A stretch of DNA of 64,000 bases from Bubalus kerabau (GCF_029407905.1 NC_073626.1:84285482-84349481); one strand, 5' to 3'; positions 49,260 to 62,800 are shown, counted from the first letter of the stretch. The notes: generated by a model from the sequence alone, not told the origin. Numbers and translations are program-made.

Positions 49260-49570
49260 TTCCTTCATCAATCAACTCTTGCTCACCCTTTAAGACTTAG
49301 CTCAAAATTGCCTTCCCTTTAAAACCTATCTCCATATCCCTTGCGCACAGAAAGAAAAAGCCATTCCTTTCTCTCTCTTTCACATGTCTTCACTTATTAC
49401 TCTACTATCCACCTTACAATATCATAGTGTAGTAATGTGTTTGCATTTCTAGAAAGATACCAATAAACTGGGATCTCAAAGATAAAGGCTCCACATTATT
49501 CACATTTATATCTTTAGTGCCTCCCACAAGACTTTCACGCTGGGGGATGCTCAATGCTGTTGAACAAGTT
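49260..49570 (+). mobile_element. L2 LINE 3' end
   Basis: L2-like order: CACCCTTTAAGACTTAGCTC, AAAGGCTCCACATTATTCAC, ATATCTTTAGTGCCTCCCAC and GGGGATGCTCAATGCTG. Confidence 0.65.
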
Positions 49571-52500
49571 GTTGCAAAAGTGTTTTTAGAATATAGACAT
49601 AAAATGTACATAAGATTTTAGATAGCTGTCTTTAGAATATTTGATAATACTGGTAACACACAGGTTGCTATTCAGAGGACAGAATTATTGTTTAATACCA
49701 GCATCCAGTTTGTGTTTTCTGAGCTTGTCTCAATAGAAAACAGATGAAAAGCTGGAAAGATTGTGCACACTTCCTCCTCTCACCCATCACAACAGGGTTA
49801 TGAGAATTGGATCGGACAGGGTATCTTGCAATTTCTCTCTTCTAGTAGCTGTTCCACAGCTGATAACACATTTTCAGCCTTGTTAAAAATTTCTCCAATG
49901 GATAAAACTTCTTCGGCCTTTTCCTCAAGTACCAATCATCATTACTATCCCCTTTGCCAACTATTTTTCTCCCTTCTCTCCTTTTTTTCCAAATACAGAA
50001 GAGATATGCTTCAACTGTTGCTATGTCCAAGAGCGGGGCCTGTGATTTTGCTTGTACTTGTTTGCCTAATGTGATCTCTTTGAAGTCAGAGGTCAGTTTC
50101 TTTCAGAGTACGGACACTTGCACATCAAGAGGTATTCAGGCTTTGCTAATGGGCCTTAACAAACATGTCACATTTCAGCTCAACACGTCTGCCAATATGT
50201 AAGCCATTTCAAGAACACTTTTTCTGTCAACAGAAGCTTTCTGTCAATTCATGACATGTGTTAAATGAAAGTATGTTAGATAGACTAAAATGTCCACACA
50301 GTAATAGTACATACAGAAGAGCTTTGTATTTATATTCGTTCAGCATTAAGTTCACAAGACTCTTTAACGGTCATTAACATAAGAAATGCTTATTGAGACA
50401 TTGATTGATGATGAGAACCCCCTCCCCCATCAAACCTACAGCAGATGGACCAGAAGGAAAAAGGATTTACAAAGTAGAAATTTCTTACTCCGTTTTTGTT
50501 TATTGCAACTGTCTATTCTTTCCTCTTAAGGCAAGGGACATACTGTGCTGTGGAAAATAGTAAGATTTCAGTTTAGTTGTAGAAAATTTCATAGGACCAA
50601 AGAGATTATGAGGTGACCTGTATTGCAACAATTTTGTAAATGTTGCTGCTAAATTTATAGAAAAAATTACAACTTTATAATATTTGCAGAGAGAATAAAA
50701 CCCAAAAGATTTCAGTGAATATATTGCCAAAATTGAAATGACTTTTTACTGAATATCAAGAGCACAGAATAAACAGAAATATCATTATTAAATTGGAAAA
50801 GTAAGAAATCATTCTTGGAGAGGAAGAAAAAATATTTCAACCATTCTCCCTTTCTGAGTCCAATTTCATATGGCCTTTTGAGGGGGTTGTGCTGGGTAAC
50901 TTGAATTTATTCAACCTTTTGATGGACTTGAATTTTCTCCTGAGATGTCTTAAACATTTCTTTCATCCTCAAGTAGCCATGCAAGAAAGAAGCACCACTT
51001 GTAACTTTATCCCATTTTACTGATGGGAAAAGTAAGACATAAATATTTCAAGGGACCATTTTCTTAGTTTAGACTAATGCTCTTTTCAGTCAAGCACTCT
51101 GGCTTTTTATTATTTAACTACAGAAATGTATTTGACAAGCAACAGTCCTTAGTAACTAATATAAGGAATTAAAGTCTTTCTTTTTATATGTTAGATAAAT
51201 GGATAGTGTTTAAAGGGATGCTTCCTGTTCCTAAATGCACTGCATGAAAGTGGACAGCTAGAGCCAAATATAAAAATAATAGCATTTTTTGCTTCTCAAA
51301 AGTTTAAGCTTCAGTGAGCCAAATCATATCATAGACACCAGTGAAACAGTTTAGAGATTGAAGACAAATCACGAATGGAGTAGATCTGCAAGCCAAGCAC
51401 ATAACGGGAAAATGTCTGGTTCGCCATACGGACCTGAATTTCATATCTGATAAGTAGTTAGCCAAATTATACACAGACATTTTGAGTTTGCTTTTAGATA
51501 GAACTTTATCACCTGATTACTGTATTGCTTTTCTTCTTGTCAAAAACAGAGTGATTTGAATGACTCAAGCTCAACTGGGGAGCCAGGCTTCTGGTTGTTT
51601 GGGTGGATACTGTCACTAGAGATGGAAGGTTGTGGGGCATGAATGGAATCATTTGGTGAGAACCACATGGCTTTAGGTTAGATAGAAAAGACAGTATGGA
51701 GCCTGGGTTGGCTATGGACTAACTTGATAGATGAAGATGCAGGAAAAGAGATGGGCGCATAAGGATTATTCATACGTGTTACAAAAACTATGTTTGAAGT
51801 GAGTGCTAAAAAGGGGTCAAACTACCTTATTCTCTTATTTCAGAGATCTGTACCTTGGGGCATTTTCAAAAAATCTTTATAGAAGTCACTAAGCAACTTC
51901 TTCCATCCCTAGGAATATAGGTTTAATATTTTAAATTGATATTCATATTAAAAATGAATTTTTAGGGATGAAGTCCATTGATCCCATCATTTAACAAGGA
52001 AGAAATTTCCAGATAAGATAATAGTCTGTGAGCTCTCTAAGACAAGAAATAGGACTTAACTATAACTTAATATATAACCTTTTGTTCCTGGAACAGGATG
52101 AATTAAAAATGATACTGGTTTTGAAAAGTATCACAGAGCATAATTCCATAATATGGGATAAATAGGAATCTAGAAAGATGACTTAAAATGCAAATGTAAT
52201 ATTTTTCTGATTTGTTCTTATAGATCTCTTAACTTAGCTGTATTCCTTTAAATTCTAACGTGTCAAAGCTAAATGGTGACCATAGAACCTGATTTTGTTC
52301 ATTAGTACAACTATTAGTCCTATTATACATTCCTTTTCTTTACTTGTGAATAACTGGGACCCCTTCCAAAGAATAGTCCGCTAATAAGTTATGTTTCATT
52401 CATTTAAAAAAAAAAAATCTCAGCTTCCCAACATTTATCTTAGTTTAATGCATTTAAATGTTGTTCAGTTAGAAAGCCTAAAATAAGATACTTAATAAAA

Positions 52501-53289
52501 AGCATGTTCACTTGACAATCATATCCTATTTCTCTTAGTCTTTATCTATGCTGAGTTTGATACCATTTAAAACAAGTGATCTTAAAAGTGCACCTCTATC
52601 AGTAGAGATCAACAGTTAACAGAATATTTTTCTTGCTGTTTCTGTCACCTTTATGCACTGTTTTGTTTTGGGTTTTTTTCTGGTACCAGAGTGATTTTTT
52701 GAGGAAAATGGCAAAGAACCAAAAATTGGTATTTTTTGAAAACTGATGCAGTTGGAAATAAAAAATGAAAATTCCCATATTTGTAATCTCATATCCCAAA
52801 TGAATTGACTAATATGCAAAAGGTTTTGATTTTTTTCTTTATACATGCCCCCTCTCTCTCTTGCTCTGCCTCCCACCCCCAAAGCTTCTGATATATCATT
52901 TCACTGTACGTTTGTCCTTTACTTTAGATCTAAAGTGTCTAGTGTAGAGGCAGCAGCCTGTGAGTGTGAAAATGTGCCTAGTTACTATTGCCGTGCATGT
53001 ATAGATATGTTTCTCTGTCATTGGGCACTATAATGCTATCATCAGCAACTCAGAGTATTATTTTCAACAATCTATGCCTTACTAGATGATTGATAATTAG
53101 GATGATCATGCCAAGAAAAGTATCATCATATATTGCCACATTTCCATCTCCCTTTGGAGATGGAAAACATTTATTGGGGGGCTAAAGAAGATTAGATCAC
53201 TGAGTGCTTGCAAAATCAATCTTCACATTCACAATGGATTATTAGGTAAAGTCACTAACACTTCCACATACATGCTGTCACTTTTTAAA
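49571..53289. other. Unannotated DNA
   Basis: A 103-codon ORF (49763-50074) has no recognised family. No repeats stand out over 3.7 kb. 53431-54503 and 54833-55303 are also without recognised features. Confidence 0.55.
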
Positions 53290-53430
53290 AATGTTGGTGC
53301 TTACTTATATTTGCTTATTAATTTGTTGTCTTGTAATTGACACGCAATATTGTGTAAGTTTAAAGTGTACAACATGATGGTTGGATATATTTATATATTG
53401 CCATATGATTACCACTGTCATGCTGTTACT
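53290..53430 (-). mobile_element. L1 3' region fragment
   Basis: TGTAATTGACACGCAATATT and AAGTTTAAAGTGTACAAC are typical of mammalian L1 3' regions. The orientation is uncertain. Confidence 0.5.
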
Positions 53431-54511
53431 TTTTAAGTAAACAAGAGAGAGCTGATTGGGGTGAGTTTATGTATATTTATGTAAATATTCTTGTATGTGT
53501 ATGTGTGTAAGTATATTTAAGTCATGATAAACATAAACCTTAAGCTAATCACTGTTCTTATGATTTCAGATGACTCTTCATTAGCAATTACAAATTTAAT
53601 TTGTAATGAAAGGCCAGGTCTGGGCCGGCAGTGTATTCGTATGAGTAGGTATAAGGCAGGAGAAACCGTGACAGTGGCAGTGAATGAGTAGTATATGCCC
53701 AAAGATGTTAGAATTCAAACTCTTAAAACCTAACATGCTGGCTAAATAAAATAACTAAAGAGCTGCCATATATTCTACTTGACAATAATTTTCCCCCTTA
53801 ACTTTTCAACTTTCCTATGGTTTCTATTTTCCTCTTACATTGTTAGTAGCTTTTTCAAAATCTGTGTTAACACCTGATATTTGTATAGTATTTATTTTTA
53901 AAACCCTTTAGAGATATACAATACTATTCAGGCTGAAAGAAAAGGGAAAACAGGCCAATTTTAATAAGAACATTAACTCTCTTTGACTACATTGACTCCA
54001 TTTAGTGAACTGGAAATTAACTGAATAAGAAGCCAGCTTCCATTATCTTTACACCTCTAAACATAACATCAAACTTTAATAAATGTGGGCTCAGATAGTA
54101 AGAGAATTAAATGCAAGGCCCTAAGGGCAGAGGTTTCTAGGAATGTGCTTATAATAGAGTTTCACCTGGGATTCAATTAAATATTTAGTGAGAGTGGCTG
54201 AAAGAAAGGTAGTGCGCTGAAAGCTGTGTGGGAGACAGAGATGAATACGACACAGATTTTGTCCTCTAGAATGTCATGATCAATGGCAGCTGACACATTT
54301 CACCTCAAGTGTGGGGTGTATGTGGTGGTAAGGGGAGCTCCCTTTCCTTTCTCCTCCAGCCCCTACAAAACTGTTTATATTTGTACAATCCTATCATGCT
54401 TTCCCTGTTTCGTAGGACGAAGCATCTTTTTTCCTTTTCTTGTCCAATACCTCTGCATGTGCCCTTGATCCCACATCCTCCCTCTCTCTTCTTAGGAATT
54501 GTGCTATAAAT

Positions 54512-54824
54512 CAGTGGTCAACAAGTTTTTTCTGTAATAGTCCAGATAATAAATATTTTAGGCTTTTTCAAGACATATGGTCTTTGTTGCAACTCTTCAG
54601 CCCTGTTGTTGCAATGCTAATGCTGCTATAGACAGTATGTAGATAAATCAATGTGTCTGTGTTCCAATACAATTTTACATATGGACACGGAAATTTGAAA
54701 TTTTTATGAGTCATGAAATGTTATTTTTCTTTTTTCCAATTATTAAAAAATGTTAGAACATTCTATGAGCAAATACAATAAGTAGCAGGTCAAACTTGAC
54801 TCTCAACCAGTTTGCTGACCTCTG
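54512..54824. mobile_element. hAT-Charlie DNA transposon fossil, both ends present
   Basis: A 313-bp non-autonomous element. Imperfect terminal inverted repeats are CAGTGGTCAACAAG at the left and the reverse complement CAGAGGTCAGCAAAC at the right. An imperfect 8-bp target duplication, CTATAAAT/CTATGAGT, lies at 54504-54511 and 54825-54832. Internal blocks such as AATATTTTAGGCTTTTTC and GTGTTCCAATACAATTTTAC fit the family. Confidence 0.85.
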
Positions 54825-55303
54825 CTATGAGTAACGGCCATTCTTCCATATCGTCAACCATTCCTTTTCTACTTTCTTCCTTTTAGCCTATAATCACACT
54901 AAGAAGAATATAAAAAATATTTAGCAATGACTCTGGATACTGACTGATGACTAGATTCTGACCAATCAGAATAGGGAAATCTGCCTCTCATATATCTAAT
55001 AGGAGCCATAAGCAACTAGTGAATAATTTTGATGTGTTTAGGACAAATACCAACCCAAAACACACCTCATTTCATTTGAAAAACAAAACAAAGCACATTT
55101 TGCACTGCCATCTTGATATTGGTCTACTCTCTTTATACTCAATATTTTTGAAAATTATTGTAATTTATCATCTCTCATCTATTCTTCAATAAGACATCTG
55201 TTTCCATCATTCCTTTAAAACTGGCTTTTTCAAAAGAAACTTTCTCTTTTTAATTTTTCAGCCCTTTTTATGTGTTCAGTTTATGTCACTTACATTAAAT
55301 CAC

Positions 55304-55560
55304 CCTGCTGCTGCTGCTGCTGCTAAGTCGCTTCAGTCGTATCCAACTCTGTGCAACCTCATAGACGGCAGCCCACCAGGCTCCCCCGTCCCTGGGATTC
55401 TCCAGGCAAGAACACTGGAGTGTGTTGCCATTTCCTTCTCCAATGCATGAAAGTGAAAAGTGAAAGTGAAGTCGCTCAGTCGTGTCCGACTCTTCACGAC
55501 CCGATGGACTGCAGCCTACCAGGCTCCTCCGCCCATGGGATTTTCCAGGCAAGAGTACTG
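55304..55560 (-). mobile_element. BOV-A2 SINE
   Basis: Minus-strand dimer starting (CTG)n CTAAGTCGC and truncated at the right after AAGAGTACTGG. The two units meet near 55440-55470. Confidence 0.94.
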
Positions 55561-55732
55561 GTAACTTCCCCTACGCATTTCTACTTTTCCAACTTCTGAT
55601 TCTTGGTTGCCATGGCAGGTTCCTCTTTATCCAGCCCTCTTTTCTGCACCCATTCCCACCTGGTATTCCCCAGCATTCTCCACCCACTTCTCCCTGTTCC
55701 CTGTTCTTGCCTTGGCAGTCTGATCCACTCTT

Positions 55733-56400
55733 CAGTTCAGTTCAGTCACTCAGTTGTGTCCAACTCTTTGCGACCCCATGAATCGCAGCACGCCAGGCCT
55801 CCCTGTCCATCACCAACTCCCGGAGTTCACTCAGACTCACATCCATCGAGTCAGTGATGTCATCCAGCCATCTCATCCTCTGTCATCCCCTTCTCCTCCT
55901 GCCCCCAATCCCTCCCAGCATCAGAGTCTTTTCCAATGAGTCAACTCTTCGCATGAGGTGGCCAAAGTACTGGAGTTTCAGCTTTAGCATCATTCCTTCC
56001 AAAGAAATCCCAGGGCTGATCTCATTCAGAATGGACTGGTTGGACCTCCTTGCAGTCCAAGGGACTCTCAAGAGTCTTCTCCAACACCACAGTTCAAAAG
56101 CATCAATTCTTTGGCGCTCAGCCTTCTTCACAGTCCAACTCTCACATCCATACATGACCACAGGAAAAACCATAGCCTTGACTAGACGGACCTTTGTTGG
56201 CAAAGTAATGTCTCTGCTTTTGAACATGCTATCTAGGTTGGTCATAATTTTCCTTCCAAGGAGTAAGCGTCTTTTAATTTCATGGCTGCGGTCACCATCT
56301 GCAGTGATTTTGGAGCCCCAAAAATAAAGTCTGACACTGTTTCCACTGTTTCCCCATCTATTTCCTATGAAGTGATGGGACCAGATGCCATGATCTTCTA
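55733..56400 (-). mobile_element. BovB LINE 3' end
   Basis: A 5'-truncated BovB on the minus strand, from the (TTCAG)n tail at the left to the GPITSWEIDGE-coding region at the right. The reading frame is broken near 56245 but otherwise well preserved. Target duplication GATCCACTCTT lies at 55722-55732 and 56402-56412. It is inserted in what appears to be an older L2 LINE (plus strand). Confidence 0.93.
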
Positions 56401-56444
56401 AGATCCACTCTTAGAAGTGTGGATCTTCTAAGATCCACTCTTAG
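56392..56444. repeat. 23-bp direct repeat, 30-bp period, at BovB junction
   Basis: The same 23 bases, starting GATCTTCTAAGATCC, occur at 56392-56414 and 56422-56444. Each copy contains a GATCTT-CT-AAGATC hairpin. A longer foldback, GATCCAC...GTGGATC, spans the copies. Confidence 0.95.
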
Positions 56445-57394
56445 GGTCTCATTTTCACTTTTTTGCAGATGACCTCTATGTCTGTATCTCTGACCTTGAC
56501 CTCTCTTTAGACTTCAGAGTCATTTCATCACTTGGATTTCCCTGAGGTATCTCCAAAGTCACCGTGTCAGACAACGAACCTGTAGACATTCCCACCAGAC
56601 ATGCTTCTCTCTCACATTCCATATCTTAGTCCAGCAACGCCACCCCTGTTACTGAAGCCAAGAAACTTAGAATCATTCTCAATGCTTTCCTGCCCTTACA
56701 CCTAATTCCACTTAATTAAGCACTGACTTCTCCATCAAATGTTTCTTAATTCTGCCCCTCTAGCCACATCCCAACTATGGCTGCCTTTGCTCAGGCTTTC
56801 TCACTGAGCTGGACCACTCCGCTGGTCTAGTCCCTGCTCTCCCTTTTTATACCTGCCATCAGGTGGGCCATCTCAAACAATGTAATCAAGGAAACCACCC
56901 TCTCCACTAACCTCCTGAGTGACTCACTATTAGGATACTTAGCATGGTCCCACGACCCTCCACCATATAGATTCTGCTTCCTGCCTCAGGAAGCCTCTTA
57001 CTTCCTATCAAATCCTATATGTTTTATTTCCATCCCACTAATAGGGGGATGGAAAAAAAACTAATAAAAAATAATAACACACATATATATAATGCCCTAT
57101 TATATAATGCAATCCTATACCTCCATGTCTTTGAATATGTTATTTCTTTCAAAAATATCTCCTCTTTTCTCCTCTGCCTAGTCCTACTTATTTATTCAGC
57201 CTCTGAATCCATAAGACTGCTCTAAGAGACTTTCCTCATTGTTTCCATTTTATTTTTCAGTTTCTGTTGAAAGTATGATTACTCTTTTCTCTAACTCTCT
57301 CAGCTTCACTATTACCAAACAGTATGGATAGTCATTGTCACTCGAGCTCCTACTCCAATAACTGGTAAACAGGTCTTGATGAAGACTACTTGGC

Positions 57395-57545
57395 AAGGCA
57401 CAGGATTTAGAGTGTCTGGGTTCTGTTCCCAGCATCACAGCTTATTGCTCTATGGTTTGGGGTTACACTTTCTAAGCCTCATATTTAAAATGGAAACTCA
57501 AGTCATTCATGAAAAAAGTACCTCTGGGACACAGATTATGTTTCA
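57395..57545 (+). mobile_element. MIR SINE
   Basis: TGTCTGGGTTCTGTTCCCAG, CATCACAGCTTATTGC, CTAAGCCTCATATTTAAAATG: a diverged MIR. Confidence 0.65.
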
Positions 57546-57579
57546 GGCGTTTTTCTAGGCACAGAACAAATTCTCATCT

Positions 57580-59110
57580 TCAACGAACTTTCATTTTAGT
57601 AGACATAAGGGAAGGAGGGGAGAAAGAAAATAAATAGATAATAAGAAAATAACTAACATATACACTCTAACATATGGAAAGTGCACGGGGCATAGGGAGT
57701 GAAGTGACAGGATGGGGGGGGGGAAGATGGGAAATTGCAGGCAGTGATTAGGAAAAGTCTCACTGAGAAGTGATGTTTGAGCAGAGACCTGAAGGAGGTG
57801 AGCCATGAGAGTATCTACAGTGAAGAGAATTCCAGGGAAAAAGAAATAGCAACTACAAAAGATCTGGCCTGTTCCATAAATAACAAGGAGGCAAGAATGC
57901 TGGAAAAGAGTGAGCAAGGGAAGGAGAGAGGAGGAGACAAGTTGTGGGGGAGGTGGTCATGGGATCAGAAGAGAGCACACAGTACTATCATTTGTAGCCT
58001 CTTGTAAGGACTTTGAGTGAAATAGTCACTCGGGGATCTTGAGCAGAAAAGCAGATGATCTGAATAAGGTTAAAGATGACTCCGGTTGCCATGTTGAAAA
58101 TATATCATGGGAGAGGAAGGCAAGAAAGAGGGCCATTTCGGAGGCTGTTAGCAATGAAGCAGATGAAAAATGATGGAGGTTTGAATCAAGTGAAGATGCT
58201 AAGACATGGTTTATTTTGAACATATTTTGGAGTAGCGTAAAAAAAAAAAAAGACTTACTGGATTTGGGGTGTGTGAAAAGAGAGGAGACAACCTTGACTC
58301 CAAGGATTGTCACCTGTGCAATTATAAAGGGTGTTAGTGCTTTTACTGGGAGATCCTGCAAAAATTTCCCAAGGAATAAATAAGAATAGGAGTTTAGGTT
58401 AGATAAAAATAACTTTGAGTTGTCTATTATATATTTAAGTGAAGAAGTCAGATAGATAGTTCTGTCTATATATGAGCTGAATTTTATGGAAGGTCTTTAA
58501 GCTCAAGATTAACATTTTCCAGTGAACAAATTATATACAGAAAGCCTCTAGATTGTAGATAAAAAAGAGAGGCAGTCTGAGAACTGAGTCCTGTGCACCC
58601 TAGTATTTAGCTACTGGGGAAATGAGGAATAAGCAGCAAAGGAAACCGAGAAGAGTCGGCAAACATGGCAAAAAGAAAATTATGAGTGTAGCTTCCTGGG
58701 AGCAAAGTAAAGAAAGTAAAAAAATAAAATAAGACAGTGCACGAGAGGAAGTGATCAGCTTTCTCCAAAGCTACTGATGGGTCAGGTAAGCGGAAGACTG
58801 AGAATTGAATTTTATTTTATTATATTTAGAAACTCAAAGGCCACTGTGACCTTGATAAGCAGCTTTGATGAAGTGGTAGGGGCAATGCGTGACCAGAGAG
58901 CGTAAATAACTCTTTCAAGGAGTTTTGCTAACTGTGTGGATAGTAATGAGGCATAGATGGAAGGTGATATGAAAGAAAAGAGATTTCACTTTTTATGAAA
59001 AAAAAAAAAAAAAAGGCATACTTACATGCTGATAGAACTGATATAGCAGAGGGAAATATTGATGATATGGGAAAGAAGAGTAAATATCAGAGTAATTTCT
59101 TTGGATAGGC
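57580..59110 (-). mobile_element. Long L2 LINE remnant
   Basis: About 1.5 kb of antisense L2 ORF2 in consistent order. Landmarks are TTTGAGCAGAGACCTGAAGG (57777), GACTCCAAGGATTGTC (58296), GAGTCCTGTGCACCC (58585), GTGACCTTGATAAGCAGC (58847) and CTCTTTCAAGGAGTTTTGC (58911). It includes a (G)10 run at 57714 and A-runs at 58241 and 59000. No ORF survives. Confidence 0.7.
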
Positions 59111-59631
59111 AACAAAGAATGAGATCTCATGTATACACTGAGTGTCTGGCCTTGGATAGCAACATGAACAGTTCATCCATAGTGACAAATATTAACGGAA
59201 GGTAGAGCTATGGAGGAGAGCCTGCACCATTTCTCTTCTGCTTCTATTTCTCAGTGAAGTAGTAAACAAGATCATAAGCTGATCACAAAGATGTCAGGAA
59301 GAGGTGTTAGAAATTTGTTATAAGAAGAGAAAGAATGTCTTTTGACTTCAAGGAACATAGTGAACCTGGAGAATATGATAGGATTAGTGACTACCAGCAA
59401 AGCTCAGTTGAAATTAGTAGTTATAAGTTTAAATAGAAATAAATCAATACAGTTGTACATTTTTCTCCAATCATGTTCAACTGGAAATAGGTCTGAAATA
59501 GGCAATGTTAGGTTGAACCTGGGGTCAGATCATACCAGGAATGTACTATAAAGTGGGCGAGATGGGCAAAAGGAGTTGAGGATAAATTTAAGGAAGTGAT
59601 TATAATAATGGGCAATGTAATCTAGTTTATT

Positions 59632-59858
59632 ACTGTGGTGTTGGAGAAGACCCTTGCGAGTCCCTTGGACTGCAAGGAGATCCAACCAGTCCATCCTAAA
59701 GGAGATCGGTCCTGGGTGTCCATTGGAAAGACTGATGTTGAAGCTGAAACTCCAATACTTTGGCCACCTGATGCAAAGAGCTGACTCATTTGAAAAGACC
59801 CTGATGCTGGGAAAGATTGAGGGCAAGTCGGACACGACTGAGCAACTGAACTGAACTG
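59632..59858 (+). mobile_element. BovB LINE 3' end with internal deletion
   Basis: A short BovB copy encoding RVPWTARRSNQSILKEIGPG through RADSFEKTLMLGKIEGK. It then jumps directly to the extreme 3' end (AGTCGGACACGACTGAGC) and the (CTGAA)n tail, so about 130-140 bases are missing. It has perfect 13-bp target duplications, AATCTAGTTTATT, at 59619-59631 and 59859-59871, so the deletion did not disturb the ends. Confidence 0.93.
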
Positions 59859-59871
59859 AATCTAGTTTATT

Positions 59872-62800
59872 TGGGGAAGAAAGGAAGACATGAGTATAAA
59901 GGTGGTGAGATCCATGCCTGGTAAGTCCCTAAGAGGTTGAAGAATTACAAGATTCATATTACTAGAGGGAGAAAGCAAGTAATACAGGAGGTAGAGAATG
60001 GTGATCACAGAAGAGTTCCAGTGAGATTGAGATCATGGAAGGGCTACAATTATTGGATATGAAAAGCTGTATGGTATATACACAGAAAGAAAGCAAAACA
60101 TAAAGTTATTGGAGAAGGTAGTCAGAAACCTACCACTGGAAGGCTTATCTGCCTGGACATTGATATAACCAAGAATTAGATTATGAAGGTATGATGTTAG
60201 GGAGTACAACAATAAGACACTAAAACTTTCAGGGAAGGAAGGGGTGATATGGGGTTTGTAGATAGCTGTATATAGAGATATTGATAGCTTGTACCTTTTA
60301 GGTTGCTGAGGATTAAAGAAGATATGCATATTAAGTGATTTCCAGAGTACTAGTCCATAGTGAATTCAAAAAATATTGATTATTATTATCCTATCAAATC
60401 CATAGCTGACAACTATGTTGCCAACACCAAAGCCTATCTCACCTTAACACTGGCTGATGGAGGATAAGTATTATACTAAAACAGATGGTTAGTTTTCTCT
60501 CTAGATTACTAATAGAGATGGCTGTAGGAGTCTGAAGGGAATGGGCTTAAGAGCACAGGAAGTAGAATTTCTGTGATGTGATGATTTTGGTAATATATTA
60601 ATCAGAAATTCCATGAGGTCATCATTTACCTATTTGCATAAAAACTAATAGCTTTTTTCTCTTTTAATTAAATTTCCATTTGAGCCACTCTGCCCAACAT
60701 GCTTCTAAATGAAAATGTAGGGCAACAGAATGGGTCACAGATTTTGTCAGGACACTGGCCTTCCCAGCAACATGAGTTCTCAATATTTTGGAGGGTAGTG
60801 TTCTTCATAAAATGTCTGTAAACAAGGATGTAGGCTCTTCTGTTGTTTATCATCACATCATGAAAATTAATAGGCTAGATTCTTCATTGAAAATAAATAT
60901 GAAGGCTTTTTCACACTTTCTCTATTTATTGAATTTCTGTATTTCTTTGGCAACTCTTTAAAACCCTCTGAAGATTTCCTTCCATGTATCTGTCTCATTT
61001 GAGAACAAGTTGACATTACAGCCTAAAGTTGATTGGACTTCTGAACTTTTTTTTAGAGTAATCTACATATTTTTGTTTTGCTCCCAGATCTAGAATGATA
61101 GCCCAATATTTTATGACACATCCACAGAGCTTGCAAATCAGTGAACATTATTTTTACTTTGTTATGAAATGCTACCATTTAGATTCCTCTGGTAATGCAA
61201 TTTTGTTCTGCTCCCAGCTTTCTATTTTAGCAACGAACAACCAGAATTAGAAAGAAATCATCATTATCCAGATCTGCAGGGGCTTTTGAAACTGATTTCT
61301 GCCATTGCTGGATACACATGAGTGTTTTTAATGTATAATTTCTCTATCTCCATTTGCAATTTAGCACTCAGGGACAACAGAGAAAGAGAAAGATGAGTGG
61401 TAGAGAGACAAACAGTGGGAGTCCCACTATTCACTTGGGTATTGGGGGAGACTAAAAGATTTTGGGGAAAATAGATAAGCACTCTGGAAATAAGTTGTGA
61501 AGGATACTTCATTTTCTCTTAATGGGAACTTCTAAAATGTCTGTTTCAACATCTTTTTGTAGAGTCACACTGGGGTGGAGAGAACTCATAACAGTGTGTT
61601 TATCCTAGGGTTCTGAGTGGAGATGAAATGACTAGGGATATTAGCCTGATCTAGCCAGTGTGAAACAAGAGCTTCAACACTCCGTAAGAGAATGACCTTG
61701 GAATTGCATTGAAAGCTCAGGCAGATTTGGAATCAAAGAACGAGAGCACAGGAAGGGACTGTGAAAGCTGTGTAGTTCTGGAAGCAGATCATAGAAAAAG
61801 GGTAAGAGAAAGTGGATCTAAAAGAGCAACTTCAGAGGTTAAAAAAAAAAGTCTTCGGGATGTGAGGTGGAGAAAGTGAGATTATATGATAAAATTAAAA
61901 ATGCAGAGAAACTGTGTTTGAGGAAAAGCTGATCATGACTGTTTCATCAAATAATTGTTCTTGTCAGAGGCCTGAATCCAGGCAGAATGACTGATAAGAA
62001 AACCTTAACCCCCTATGGAATGATGGTGGCCTCTTAAGACACAGCTAGTGAATGTGAGCTGGAGACAGAGAAAGTAGGACAGCAAGGAATGGGGAAGATT
62101 CCGAAGAGCTGGGCCGGATTTTTGCAGTGAAAATGTATCTCTATTAGCTTAAATATAGAAACTTAAAAGGATTTGTGCCCTGACAGTGTTCTAGAAAACA
62201 ATAATGGGTGAATCTTCATTTCTCCTCAGCAGATGAAGCCTCTTCTGGCTTGTTCTGTTGTCAACAGGAAAGATGTAAGCACATTTTAGTTCACATTTAT
62301 GTGTAACATAAAGCAAGTTAGAACAGCTAGAATTTATTTGTCCCAGGAAGACAATGACTCTCAGTGAATTCTAAACCATTGGCACTTAATTGAGCTGTTA
62401 ATACCATTCCTACTCTATTCAAAATAAATCGTCCACTCTGCTCCCCTTGATTTTTCTTTTTCCCACAGGATCACATTATAATTCATCCACAGACTTACTG
62501 ATGTATTGAATTCTCTCTAAAATAAGGCCTTACTTACAATAATATTCTGCAACATCAAAATCACATTTTTCCTTCTTTCAGGCATCCAATTCTTTTCTCT
62601 TTTCCATTTTGTTCATGCACCACCAGTGATATTTGAAAATTTTGTTGATGTTTTATTAATGTCTTTTTTTGCCCTCAAATCACTAATAATCATCACCATG
62701 GCCTGGGAAGATCATTTATCATTTTACCACATCTTTAATTTCTTCCTAAAGCTAGGGTTATTTAGCCAGCTCTTAGAATATTCAAGGTCCTACGCATATA

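Larger units (their letters stand above)
55561..57250 (+). mobile_element. L2 LINE ORF2 remnant (interrupted by BovB)
   Basis: Around the BovB insertion the sequence reads as plus-strand L2. TTTGCAGATGACCTCTATGT (about 56463) encodes FADD at the position of the L2 YADD motif. CTGACCTTGACCTCTCTTTAG, CATCACTTGGATTTCC and later blocks follow in ORF2 order. All frames are broken. The outer limits are uncertain. Confidence 0.55.

Noticed and set aside
49763..50074. 103-codon ORF
   Set aside because: Low-complexity Ser/Leu/Phe composition and no recognisable domain; compatible with chance.
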